Positions 26,465-34,844 of a DNA stretch of 64,000 bases are shown here, one piece after another; positions within the stretch are counted from its first letter, which is position 1, and each line of letters starts with the position of its first letter. Source of the stretch: HTCC2207 sp002685195 (GTDB taxonomy: Bacteria > Pseudomonadota > Gammaproteobacteria > Pseudomonadales > Porticoccaceae); assembly GCA_051201675.1 (NCBI GenBank), contig CP179212.1, positions 1,116,001 through 1,180,000 on the forward strand, read 5' to 3'. The position numbers and the translations under genes were made by a program. The notes beneath the pieces are model-generated. The model had not been told where the DNA came from and did not search any database. It saw only the letters and a program-made list of their open reading frames with translations.

Positions 26465-26788
26465 TTATAGGCTCTTGTCCTCTGCCAACCAGTAAGCAAA
26501 TCCGCAGCTAATACTCGTGATCCCAGCGGCCATCAGTACAGTCATCGGATTAATGACAAAAGACGTAGGGATTTGTTGCAAGATCATCTCAAGAGGAAAG
26601 TAGGCATAGGTCATAGCTGCACCAATAATAGCGGCACTGCCAGTAATCATAGTTTCCTTAGTTTTAGATAGTTTTTTCCGCCGATCTATATCGACTGCTA
26701 CGCGACTGACAAAGTCTTTCCCGCCGTAATAGGGTTCTTTTTGTCTGGCTTGCTTAAAAAGATCATCTAAATTTATTGGTTTACTCAT
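26465..26788 (-). CDS. Putative membrane partner (anti-sigma candidate) of the ECF sigma factor
   Basis: A 107-residue protein with a charged cytoplasmic N-terminus (about 1-42) and two membrane helices (about 45-68 and 78-100). Its start overlaps the sigma-factor stop by four bases. The place and topology suit an anti-sigma factor, but the usual zinc-binding HxxxCxxC motif is absent and I find no known anti-sigma domain. The first 42 residues (LDDLFKQARQKEPYYGGKDFVSRV) would be the sigma-binding part. The role is inferred from context only. Confidence 0.65.
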   Translation of the reverse strand: MSKPINLDDLFKQARQKEPYYGGKDFVSRVAVDIDRRKKLSKTKETMITGSAAIIGAAMTYAYFPLEMILQQIPTSFVINPMTVLMAAGITSISCGFAYWLAEDKSL

Positions 26789-27345
26789 CTTGTCTCCTCA
26801 GAATTCCAACCTGCAAGATTTTGGCGCAAGGTTATCTTTCCTCGATTAATTGCTGTTTTGACAGTGCCCAACGGGATTTCCATGATATCTGATATCTCGC
26901 TATGTGTTAACTCCCGATGGAGATTTAGGTGCAGCGCCATTCTCTGTGTCGCTGGCAGTACCTTCATAGCTCTAGCCAAGTCCCGATGAAGATCCTGCTG
27001 GCTGGTCTCTGTCCGCGTCTGTGAGGACGGAGTATCGTCTAATATCTCTACGCCGGTTACTTCACGATTTCTAGCCACTCTAAAATGGCTAATCATTAGG
27101 TTGTAGGCAATTCTATACAACCAGCTACTGAATTTAGCGCTTCCTTTAAAAGTTTTAATTGATTGGTAGGCTTTTAAAAATGTTTCTTGGGATAAATCAT
27201 CGGCCAACCCTTCATCCCAATTCGTCATTTGACGAAGAGAATATCGCAGGTCAGATTGATGTCTCTCTACAAGAACGCTAAAAGAGTCCTGACACTGAAG
27301 TGTCTGAACTCTTTTGATGAGCGCCTGGTCCGTGGCTGATATCAT
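26785..27345 (-). CDS. ECF-type RNA polymerase sigma factor
   Basis: A 186-residue sigma-70 family protein with only regions 2 and 4, as in extracytoplasmic-function sigma factors. Region 2 is seen in DDLSQETFLKAYQSIKTFKGSAKFSSWLYRIAYNLMISHFR and region 4 in LPATQRMALHLNLHRELTHSEISDIMEIPLGTVKTAINRGKITLRQ. The start codon comes nine bases after the stop codon's last base region of the upstream membrane-protein gene, whose stop is five bases away, so translational coupling is likely. It is followed by a four-base overlap with a small membrane protein. The target promoters are not known. Confidence 0.92.
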   Translation of the reverse strand: MISATDQALIKRVQTLQCQDSFSVLVERHQSDLRYSLRQMTNWDEGLADDLSQETFLKAYQSIKTFKGSAKFSSWLYRIAYNLMISHFRVARNREVTGVEILDDTPSSQTRTETSQQDLHRDLARAMKVLPATQRMALHLNLHRELTHSEISDIMEIPLGTVKTAINRGKITLRQNLAGWNSEETR

Positions 27346-27350
27346 CTCTT

Positions 27351-28169
27351 TTACTCAGTACTTGAAGAAGTTTTATCTGATAATTTCCAAATCACTATTC
27401 TAGCAATTCCGATACATAATGGAATAAGTGCTACAGTTGCTATATCCCAGTCAATCATTGAACCTAAAAAGATGAACAAACCCAGTCCTATGGCTGTTAA
27501 TTTAATTCCGCGACTAAGGGTGTTGCTAGAGTTGTCAGCAAGATCTCCTGACTCCATTAACTCTGCAGGTACCTCTTGCCCTGAATCAAGGAACTTTTCA
27601 ATTAAGGCATTGCGCTGACGACGTTTTCGGTGTTTATAGTAAAGGATTGTTCCAATAATTAGAATTGGGGATCCTATGGTAAACATAATAGCGACGATGG
27701 CAATGATTGCTTCAGTTGCGCTGGGTCCACTGGAATCAACATCAACTTCGACCTCGATGCCTGCTTCGATTTCTTTTAAAGTCTCGAGAATCTCCTCTTT
27801 TTCTGCGTCGTCTAGATCATCCCATTCCGTTTCAATGAGTTTATTAAATATTGTGCTGATAGCAGTGATGTCTTTGTCTACTCCGTCTATCGAAATAAAG
27901 ACATGCTCCTCTGATGTTTCTTCATCTTCCCCTAGTTTAAATCTTATTGTAGTATTTTTATCATTGCTTCCATGGTTGTGAGTTTCTTCCCATGTTTTAC
28001 CTTCTTCTGCATCTTGAGGTATGGTCGCTGGCGTATTTGAAACGTGCTCTTCACTCAAACTTGTTTCATTAGCAAAAACAGGGGTTGTTAATGCTGTTGA
28101 TACCATCCCAATAGGAATGAGGTACAAGGCAATAACGAATAAAAAAGGTTTCAGGCGTCTAGTTTTCAT
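27351..28169 (-). CDS. Membrane protein with signal peptide upstream of ECF sigma gene (DUF6249-like)
   Basis: A 272-residue protein. I start it at the second ATG (28169) because GGAG inside the first ATG codon's neighbourhood is ideally spaced for it. The signal peptide is about residues 10-34 (ending PVFANE). An acidic periplasmic region of about 110 residues (ETSEEHVFISIDGVDKDI, then EWDDLDDAEKEEILETLKEI) precedes one helix (about 150-175), a basic cytoplasmic segment with RKRRQRNALIEKFLDSGQEVPAEL, and two C-terminal helices. The segment after the first helix resembles DUF6249 proteins, from memory. First gene of the sigma operon; possibly a sensor. Confidence 0.72.
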   Translation of the reverse strand: MKTRRLKPFLFVIALYLIPIGMVSTALTTPVFANETSLSEEHVSNTPATIPQDAEEGKTWEETHNHGSNDKNTTIRFKLGEDEETSEEHVFISIDGVDKDITAISTIFNKLIETEWDDLDDAEKEEILETLKEIEAGIEVEVDVDSSGPSATEAIIAIVAIMFTIGSPILIIGTILYYKHRKRRQRNALIEKFLDSGQEVPAELMESGDLADNSSNTLSRGIKLTAIGLGLFIFLGSMIDWDIATVALIPLCIGIARIVIWKLSDKTSSSTE

Positions 28170-28198
28170 GATTTTCTCCATAAAATGTGATCAAAGCG

Positions 28199-28217
28199 CT
28201 GAAGTGTGCTACTTCAG
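28199..28217. repeat. Inverted repeat upstream of the ECF operon
   Basis: CTGAAGT (28199-28205) and ACTTCAG (28211-28217) form a perfect 7-base dyad with a 5-base spacer, about 30 bases before the first codon of the minus-strand operon. It could be an operator or a leader hairpin. The rest of the 213-base divergent gap (28170-28382) shows no clear -35/-10 pair on either strand. Confidence 0.5.
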
Positions 28218-28382
28218 TAATATGTTAGCATTTTTGTTCGTAAGTACTGTTTGGTCATACTTAGTGTTAGTTTTCTCATTTAAGACGTTCCAATGACCTA
28301 ATTTAGATTCAAAATAATAATCAGAATAGATTAAACTAGCCGCCTTGGAATTAAATTACTCTCAAATAGCGGAATAAATGCG

Positions 28383-29228
28383 ATGAAATTTACTGGTACT
28401 GACAATTATGTAGCGACAGAAGAGTTGCAGATGGCCGTTAATGCGGCAGTTACGCTGCAACGACCTCTCCTCATTAAAGGAGAGCCTGGAACAGGAAAAA
28501 CCATGCTTGCTGAAGAGGTTGCTAAAGCATTAGGTAAACCTCTTTTAGCGTGGCATATAAAATCCACCACCAAAGCTCAGCAGGGCCTTTATGAATATGA
28601 TGCAGTTTCAAGATTGAGAGACTCTCAGCTAGGTAGTGATAAGGTCCAAGACATCCGCAACTATATTGATAAGGGTAAGCTTTGGGAGGCTTTTACTGCA
28701 GACGAGCAGGTCGTCCTTCTAATTGATGAAATTGATAAAGCTGATATTGAGTTTCCTAATGATTTGCTACTTGAACTTGATCGCATGGAGTTTCATGTCT
28801 ATGAGACTGGTGAAACCATTAAAGCTGTGCAACGACCAATCGTCATTATCACTAGTAATAACGAAAAAGAGTTACCAGACGCTTTTTTACGCCGTTGTTT
28901 CTTCCACTTTATAAATTTCCCTGATCGCATGACAATGCAGCGGATTGTGGATGTTCACTTTCCAAAGATTAAAAAGCAGTTGGTTGATGACGCCATGGAC
29001 ATATTCTTTGATGTAAGAAAGATCCCAGGGTTAAAGAAAAAGCCATCAACTTCTGAATTGGTTGATTGGCTAAAGCTCATTATGTCGGATGATATTCCAG
29101 AGGATATTTTGACTAATCGTGATCCAACTAAAGCTATACCGCCGTTGTATGGAGCACTTTTGAAAAATGAGCAAGATGTTCATCTATTAGAGCGGTTGGC
29201 ATTTATGACGCGTCGCGAAGCGCGATAA
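28383..29228 (+). CDS. MoxR-family AAA+ ATPase
   Basis: A 281-residue AAA+ ATPase of the MoxR group. Walker A is GEPGTGKT at 33-40, Walker B is VVLLIDEIDKAD, sensor 1 is in IVIITSNNEKELPDAFLRRCFFHF, which also carries the arginine finger. The C-terminal lid contains the STSELVDWLKLI region. MoxR ATPases act as chaperones for metal-cofactor or complex assembly together with a VWA partner, here the next gene after 23 bases. The client complex is not evident. Confidence 0.92.
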   Translation: MKFTGTDNYVATEELQMAVNAAVTLQRPLLIKGEPGTGKTMLAEEVAKALGKPLLAWHIKSTTKAQQGLYEYDAVSRLRDSQLGSDKVQDIRNYIDKGKLWEAFTADEQVVLLIDEIDKADIEFPNDLLLELDRMEFHVYETGETIKAVQRPIVIITSNNEKELPDAFLRRCFFHFINFPDRMTMQRIVDVHFPKIKKQLVDDAMDIFFDVRKIPGLKKKPSTSELVDWLKLIMSDDIPEDILTNRDPTKAIPPLYGALLKNEQDVHLLERLAFMTRREAR

Positions 29229-29251
29229 CCTCAAATTAAATTGCTGAATTT

Positions 29252-30427
29252 ATGTTAATTAATTTTTTCAATACACTTAAAAAGGCCAGAGTTCCTGTTT
29301 CAATTAAGGAGCTTCTTGATCTTTTGAGTGCTATGGAGCAGAACCTTGCCTTTGGCTCAGTAGATGATTTCTACCTTTTGGCGCGCACCTGCTTGGTTAA
29401 AGATGAAAAATACTATGATCGCTTTGATCGCGCATTTGGAGCATATTTCAAAAATTTAGAAAACATTGACGGTATTGTCGAAGCATTACTTCCTGAAGAT
29501 TGGTTGCGCAAAGAATTTGAAAAGCATTTCACTGATGAGGAAAAAGCCAAGGTTGAGAGTCTTGGCGGTCTTGAAAAGTTAATTGAAGAATTTAAAAAGC
29601 GACTTGAAGAGCAAAAGGAAAGACATGAGGGTGGCAATAAATGGGTAGGCACCAATGGTACGTCACCTTTTGGTCATGGCGGTTATAATCCTGAGGGTAT
29701 TCGAATTGGTGGGCCAGGTGGGAAGGGTACTGCAGTAAAGGTTTGGGATGAAAGGCAGTACCAAGATCTAGATGACTCAGTTCAAATTGGTACTCGAAAC
29801 ATCAAGGTCGCTCTGCGCCGATTACGAAAATTTGCTCGGGAGGGTTCTGCTGATCAGTTGGACCTTGACGACACTATTCGCAGCACAGCCAGAAATGCTG
29901 GTTTGCTTGATATTAAGATGGTTCCAGAGCGGCATAATGCCGTTAAAGTGCTCATTTTCTTTGATGTAGGAGGTTCAATGGATCCCTACGTGAAACTCTG
30001 TGAGGAATTGTTCTCAGCCGCTAAGACAGAGTTCAAACACCTAGAGTACTTTTACTTTCATAATTGCCTATATGATTACGTTTGGAAAGATAACCACAGA
30101 CGCAGAGAAGAGCAGATCGCGACTCATGATCTGATCCACAAGTACTCATCGGATTACAAGGTGATATTTGTAGGGGATGCCTCTATGGCACCTTATGAGG
30201 TCACAAGCCCGGGTGGGAGTGTAGAGTACAATAATGAAGAATCTGGCGCTGTATGGATGCAGCGTATGGCTGAAACCTTTGACAAATTGGTATGGTTGAA
30301 CCCTGTTCAAGAAAAATATTGGGACTACACTCCGTCTATCACTATGCTTAAAGACTTAACCGAAGATAAGATGTTTCCACTGACATTGGGTGGGCTAGAG
30401 AAGGGAATGGCTCTTTTGTCTCGATAG
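29252..30427 (+). CDS. VWA domain protein of the CoxE/MoxR-partner type
   Basis: A 391-residue protein with a helical N-terminal half, a charged coiled segment (about 85-125, EEKAKVESLGGLEKLIEEFKKR), and a C-terminal von Willebrand A-type domain. The metal-site motif is DVGGSM at 238-243 instead of the classic DxSxS, a variant I recall from CoxE-like proteins. The segment YFYFHNCLYDYVW and VWLNPV are typical of this group. It is paired with the MoxR ATPase and the two probably act together as a chaperone unit. Confidence 0.88.
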   Translation: MLINFFNTLKKARVPVSIKELLDLLSAMEQNLAFGSVDDFYLLARTCLVKDEKYYDRFDRAFGAYFKNLENIDGIVEALLPEDWLRKEFEKHFTDEEKAKVESLGGLEKLIEEFKKRLEEQKERHEGGNKWVGTNGTSPFGHGGYNPEGIRIGGPGGKGTAVKVWDERQYQDLDDSVQIGTRNIKVALRRLRKFAREGSADQLDLDDTIRSTARNAGLLDIKMVPERHNAVKVLIFFDVGGSMDPYVKLCEELFSAAKTEFKHLEYFYFHNCLYDYVWKDNHRRREEQIATHDLIHKYSSDYKVIFVGDASMAPYEVTSPGGSVEYNNEESGAVWMQRMAETFDKLVWLNPVQEKYWDYTPSITMLKDLTEDKMFPLTLGGLEKGMALLSR

Positions 30428-30488
30428 TTTACTTGACCCCAGTAGTTCGCCGTCCGGCTAGTAATGTGTCATTAAAAAGAAGAATAAT

Positions 30489-32162
30489 ATGTTTATAACA
30501 GATGCGGTTACCAAGGCTCAAAAGAGGGTGGGTATAGCTTCTGAGCAACCACCATTGCCAGCTAAATCAATTCTTCAGATATGGACAAATGCGGTATCTG
30601 ACTCTCCCTCACATCCTGCTTTTACGTGTCTTGGTCAAACTCTAAGTTATGGCGAAATTGACCAGCTATCCCGAAGAGTCGCTAGTTATTTCCAAAAAAG
30701 ACTTAATTTAAAGACCGGGGATCGAATAGCGATCCAATTGCCTAATTTGATTCAGTATCCAATTGTTGTCATTGCTGCAATGAAGCTAGGGTTGGTTGTG
30801 GTCAATACAAATCCCATGTATACCGTTCGAGAGCTGGTGCATCAGTTTAATGATTCCGGTGTTAAGGTCGTTGTTGCTCTAGATCAGTTTTATTCAACTC
30901 TGGCAGAGGCCTTGCCTCAGACGAGTATCGAACATGTTATTGTCACACGGCCGATAGATCTGCTGCCCTCGCCGAAGCAAGAGACCCTTGCAATTTTGAT
31001 GAGACTTTTGGGGAAAAGGCCAGCAATTAAGGAAAATAGTACCATTGCGTTTAAAGACCTTTTGACAGTGGGAACGAGTTATACCCCTTACAGTTCCTCG
31101 TTAAATGATATATGTGCTCTTCAATATACCGGCGGAACCACGGGAGCGTCCAAGGGTGTTAAATTAACCCAAACAAGCTTGCTCTCTAATATCGCTCAGG
31201 CTCTAGAGGTTATTTCCGTAGGTGAAGATTCTCTTAAGTACAGTACTGCCATAGCCCCCTTGCCGCTCTACCATATTTATGCATATTCACTTTGTTTCGG
31301 AATGCTTCCGGCTATTCGCGGACATTCTATTTTGATCCCTGACCCTCGTAATATTCCCCTGTTCGTTAAAGCGATAAGGAAGTTCAAATTCGATATATTT
31401 TGCGGACTGAATTCCCTATTCGTCGCTTTGTTGCAAGATAAAGACTTTAAACGTCTGGACTTTTCAGGGCTAAAGATGACTTTGTCTGGTGGCATGGCAT
31501 TAATGACTTCAGTTGCTGAAGACTGGCAGAAGGTTACTGGCTGTGTTGTTAGCGAAGGTTATGGCATGACAGAATCCTCTCCTGTTATTTCCATGAATCC
31601 CTCGGGTTTTGAAAAGATAGGGACCGCTGGAATTCCGATATCTGGCACAGAAATTAAAGTAATTGATGAACAGGGCGTTGAACAGCCTGTTGGTGGGGTT
31701 GGTGAGCTCTGCATCAAGGGCGCTCAGGTGATGGCTGGATATTGGAAGCAACCTGAGCAGACTGCCGAAGTTATCATTGATGAATGGCTGCACACCGGAG
31801 ATATAGTTACGGTTGACGAAGAAGGTTATATAACCATCGTAGATCGATTAAAGGACATGATTATTGTGTCCGGCTTTAACGTTTACCCCAATGAGTTAGA
31901 GCAAGCTTTGACTATGCATCCACAGGTAGCGCAGTGCGCAGCTATTGGCATCCCTGATTCCAAGGCTGGAGAAGTGGTAAAAATGTTTGTTGTAAAAGCC
32001 GACTCGTCACTTACAGAGTCAACAGTTGTTGAATATTGCAAAGCGAATATGGCAGGTTACAAGGTGCCTAAGCTAGTTGAGTTTCGCGCTGAGTTACCCA
32101 TGACCAATGTGGGAAAAGTTCTCAGGAAAGATCTCAAAGCAGAAGAATTAGCCCGATCTTAA
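30489..32162 (+). CDS. fadD: Long-chain fatty-acid-CoA ligase
   Basis: FadD activates long-chain fatty acids to acyl-CoA with ATP for beta-oxidation or lipid synthesis. The 557-residue ANL-family enzyme shows the AMP-binding loop YTGGTTGASKG (about 213-223), the GYGMTESSPV motif A5, the TGD motif in WLHTGDIVTVDEEGY, and the FACS signature DRLKDMIIVSGFNVYPNELE with the catalytic lysine near the C-terminus (TNVGKVLRKDL). Length and sequence are closest to the FadD1/FadD2 type. A strong hairpin terminator follows directly. Confidence 0.94.
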   Translation: MFITDAVTKAQKRVGIASEQPPLPAKSILQIWTNAVSDSPSHPAFTCLGQTLSYGEIDQLSRRVASYFQKRLNLKTGDRIAIQLPNLIQYPIVVIAAMKLGLVVVNTNPMYTVRELVHQFNDSGVKVVVALDQFYSTLAEALPQTSIEHVIVTRPIDLLPSPKQETLAILMRLLGKRPAIKENSTIAFKDLLTVGTSYTPYSSSLNDICALQYTGGTTGASKGVKLTQTSLLSNIAQALEVISVGEDSLKYSTAIAPLPLYHIYAYSLCFGMLPAIRGHSILIPDPRNIPLFVKAIRKFKFDIFCGLNSLFVALLQDKDFKRLDFSGLKMTLSGGMALMTSVAEDWQKVTGCVVSEGYGMTESSPVISMNPSGFEKIGTAGIPISGTEIKVIDEQGVEQPVGGVGELCIKGAQVMAGYWKQPEQTAEVIIDEWLHTGDIVTVDEEGYITIVDRLKDMIIVSGFNVYPNELEQALTMHPQVAQCAAIGIPDSKAGEVVKMFVVKADSSLTESTVVEYCKANMAGYKVPKLVEFRAELPMTNVGKVLRKDLKAEELARS

Positions 32163-32178
32163 ATTTTGTGTGTTATCC

Positions 32179-32210
32179 AAAAAGGCCAGCACCTTGGTGC
32201 TGGCCTTTTT
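32179..32210. terminator. Bidirectional intrinsic terminator between fadD and nhaB
   Basis: Five As, GGCCAGCACC, a two-base TT centre, GGTGCTGGCC and five Ts form a perfect hairpin with 15-base arms. Because the arms include the A and T tracts it works on both strands, which suits the convergent genes fadD and nhaB. Confidence 0.93.
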
Positions 32211-32224
32211 GACAAGTCCCTAAA

Positions 32225-33730
32225 TTACAGTCTATATAAAACGCAAAGTAAACCAACAGTGGTCAGCACAACGGTATAGGGAAGGGCCATTACTACCATA
32301 CGCATATAAGATAAGCGGATCAGCGGTGCTAAGGCGGAGGTCAACAAAAACAGGAAGGCTGCTTGTCCGTTTGGTGTTGCAACACTGGGTAGGTTTGTTC
32401 CAGTATTAATTGCTACCACAAGCTTGTCAAAATGGTCTCGAGTAATATCCCCAGCATCTAATACTGCTTTAACTTCGTTAATATACACTGTCGCTACAAA
32501 CACATTATCGCTGATTGCGGACAAAACTCCATTTGCAAGGAAGAACATACCTGGTTGAACCGCCGGATCTTCCGCAAGAACCCAGGCAATAACAGGAGAA
32601 AAAAGATGCTGCTCATGAATTACTGCAACGATGGCAAAAAAGACAACGAGCAATGCGGTAAATGGGAGAGCCTCTTCAAAGGCGTGACCGATGCGATGTT
32701 CATCAATAACACCGTTGTAAGCTGTTAATAGGATGATTACCATAAGACCGATAAGTCCTACCGCGGCCCAGTGAAACGCAAGTCCTAACACGAGTATTAC
32801 CGCGACGATAAACTGTACGATAAGAGATGCGTTGTCATGCTGAGTTCGTTTTGCGGATTCATGGTCACTTGATGCTTGCAGTACTTGGCGAACTTGTTCT
32901 GGTAATTGAGCGCCATACCCTAATATTTTGATTTTCTCCAAGAGAATACAAGTTGCTAGGCCGCATACAAGAACTGGCATAGTGACTGGAGACATGCGGA
33001 CAAAAAATTCTATAAATTCCCAGCCCGCGCGTTCGGCAATCAATAGGTTCTGTGGCTCGCCTACTGTGGTACATACACCACCCAAAGCGGTACCCACAGC
33101 TCCATGCATGATTAAGCTACGCAAGAATGCCTTGAAGTCTTCTAAGTTAGCCTCATGCTCAGATAGGAGTGTTGAGTCATTAGTGTGATCATGACCTTCA
33201 TCGGCCAGAGTTTTTCCAGAGGCAATCTTGTGATAAACAGAATAAAATCCGACAGAAATAGTGATTAAAACAGCAGTTACAGTGAGAGCGTCGAGGAAGG
33301 CAGATAGAAATGCCCCTGAAAAACAAAACATGAAAGACAAGGTTGTTTTTGACCTAACACTGAGAAGAATCTTGGTAAACACGAACAGCAACATATCTCG
33401 CATAAAATAGATGCCAGCAACCATAAACATCAACAGTAAAATGACTTGAAGATTTGCAGATACTTCGAGATAAACCGCATCTGGACTCGCCATGCCTAAC
33501 AGGATAGCTTCAATTGCCAGAAGCCCACCAGGTTGAAGAGGGTAGCATTTCAGAGCCATAGCTAGGGTGAAGATAAATTCAGCAATCAACGCCCAGCCAG
33601 CAACTACAGGACCCAATGACAAGAGTAGGATTGGATTAATGACTAAAAAAGCGATGATGGATGATTTGTACCAATCAGGCGAATCACCTAAAAAATTCTC
33701 TTTAAAAGCTTGGGTAAGCGTTGTTTCCAT
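32225..33730 (-). CDS. nhaB: Na+/H+ antiporter NhaB
   Basis: NhaB exports sodium in exchange for protons across the inner membrane. The 501-residue protein begins METTLTQAFKENFLGDSPDWYK, the conserved NhaB N-terminus, and has about 12 hydrophobic segments; FLSAFLDALTVTAVLI, GTALGGVCTTVGEPQNLLIAERAGW and NGVLSAISDNVFVATVY are NhaB-specific. The ATG at 33730 has AAGGAG seven bases upstream, so the six additional codons from 33748 are not used. It fits a salt-exposed lifestyle. Confidence 0.95.
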   Translation of the reverse strand: METTLTQAFKENFLGDSPDWYKSSIIAFLVINPILLLSLGPVVAGWALIAEFIFTLAMALKCYPLQPGGLLAIEAILLGMASPDAVYLEVSANLQVILLLMFMVAGIYFMRDMLLFVFTKILLSVRSKTTLSFMFCFSGAFLSAFLDALTVTAVLITISVGFYSVYHKIASGKTLADEGHDHTNDSTLLSEHEANLEDFKAFLRSLIMHGAVGTALGGVCTTVGEPQNLLIAERAGWEFIEFFVRMSPVTMPVLVCGLATCILLEKIKILGYGAQLPEQVRQVLQASSDHESAKRTQHDNASLIVQFIVAVILVLGLAFHWAAVGLIGLMVIILLTAYNGVIDEHRIGHAFEEALPFTALLVVFFAIVAVIHEQHLFSPVIAWVLAEDPAVQPGMFFLANGVLSAISDNVFVATVYINEVKAVLDAGDITRDHFDKLVVAINTGTNLPSVATPNGQAAFLFLLTSALAPLIRLSYMRMVVMALPYTVVLTTVGLLCVLYRL

Positions 33731-33829
33731 TAACCATCTCCTTAACATATTTTAAATTAACAGCAGTTGTATTGTACGGTGCTTTACTATTTATCCGCTA
33801 CTGAATAGATGAATTTTTTTCGTCTTTCG

Positions 33830-33866
33830 TGGTAGACTCCTCAAAAATGCTGGGTCCCGCGGAACC
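33830..33866 (+). promoter_or_regulatory. Candidate nudC promoter with GC-rich dyad
   Basis: TGGTAGACT at 33830-33838 is an extended -10-like element. About 15 bases downstream GGTCCCGCGGAACC (33853-33866) is a near-perfect palindrome with one mismatched pair, unusually GC-rich for this AT-rich gap. It would lie at or just after the transcription start, an operator-like location. Evidence is positional only. Confidence 0.3.
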
Positions 33867-33934
33867 ATAGCTTCACGCCTTGAATATTGCAAGCGGTCAC
33901 AGTCCAATCCATAATCTTTAGAGGAAATATCATT

Positions 33935-34786
33935 TTGTCAGTACCCTCAGGTTTGGGTGGGTTTTACGCCGGCTCAACAAAAAATAATACCGAGAAAAAG
34001 TGGGTCATAGCCGTTGTGGGGAGTGATGTTCTCTTATTTTCTGACGATGGCGCTAATCCTCGACTTGCTATCTCCTCAGATGAAGCAGATGTACTTAGAT
34101 TTTTTTGCGAACGACGTCTCTGTCTAGGGCAGTGGCATGGAGGTGATTGCGAGGTGTGGGACCTACTTCCTGAAGCGACGGCCTGTGAAGGATTTGTTCG
34201 ATCAGAATTACGGTCTTTGCTCGCTCATTCTAATGATGCGGAATTCTCTCTTGCTAGCAGAGCAACTCAACTACTTGATTGGCAAAAAAAGCATCAATTT
34301 TGCGGTCAATGTGGCTCCCCCAACAAAATTTCAGCAACTGAGCATTCATTAATCTGTGATAACTGTAATTTAAACCATTATCCTAGGATTTCTCCCTGTG
34401 TAATCGTGGCTGTAACTCTTGGTGACAAATGTCTGTTGGCCCGGCATGCGAATTGGCCTGAAGGCAGGCTTAGTACTCTTGCGGGATTTATTGAAGCTGG
34501 AGAAAGTGCAGAGCAGGCATTGCACAGAGAGGTTTTCGAAGAGGTCGGTGTAGAGATTGACAATATTCGGTATATTGGAAGTCAGGCGTGGCCTTATCCA
34601 GGTCAATTGATGTTAGGGTATATTGCTGAAGCAAAAAGCGAGACCATTAATGTCGATGGCATAGAGATAGCTGAAGCAGATTGGTTTAGGTACGATAACT
34701 TGCCATCAATTCTGGCGCCACCGACTATAATGGCTGGCCGCCTTATAAAACAGTTTATTGACGAAGCAGTTGAGCTATATGGTTGA
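33935..34786 (+). CDS. nudC: NAD(H) pyrophosphatase / RNA deNADding enzyme NudC
   Basis: NudC hydrolyses NADH to NMNH and AMP and removes NAD caps from RNA. The Nudix box is GFIEAGESAEQALHREVFEEVGVE, preceded by a four-cysteine zinc site (CGQCGSPN and CDNC). The NudC-specific motif SQPWPFP appears here as SQAWPYP, with two substitutions. I prefer TTG 33935, with GAGGAA eight bases upstream, to the earlier in-frame TTG 33887; it gives 283 residues. SohB follows after 58 bases. Confidence 0.9.
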   Translation: MSVPSGLGGFYAGSTKNNTEKKWVIAVVGSDVLLFSDDGANPRLAISSDEADVLRFFCERRLCLGQWHGGDCEVWDLLPEATACEGFVRSELRSLLAHSNDAEFSLASRATQLLDWQKKHQFCGQCGSPNKISATEHSLICDNCNLNHYPRISPCVIVAVTLGDKCLLARHANWPEGRLSTLAGFIEAGESAEQALHREVFEEVGVEIDNIRYIGSQAWPYPGQLMLGYIAEAKSETINVDGIEIAEADWFRYDNLPSILAPPTIMAGRLIKQFIDEAVELYG

Positions 34787-34844
34787 GCAGTCATCACGTC
34801 GTGAGACCTAATTAATTTAAATTATTTTTATTTGGGAGTTTTAA

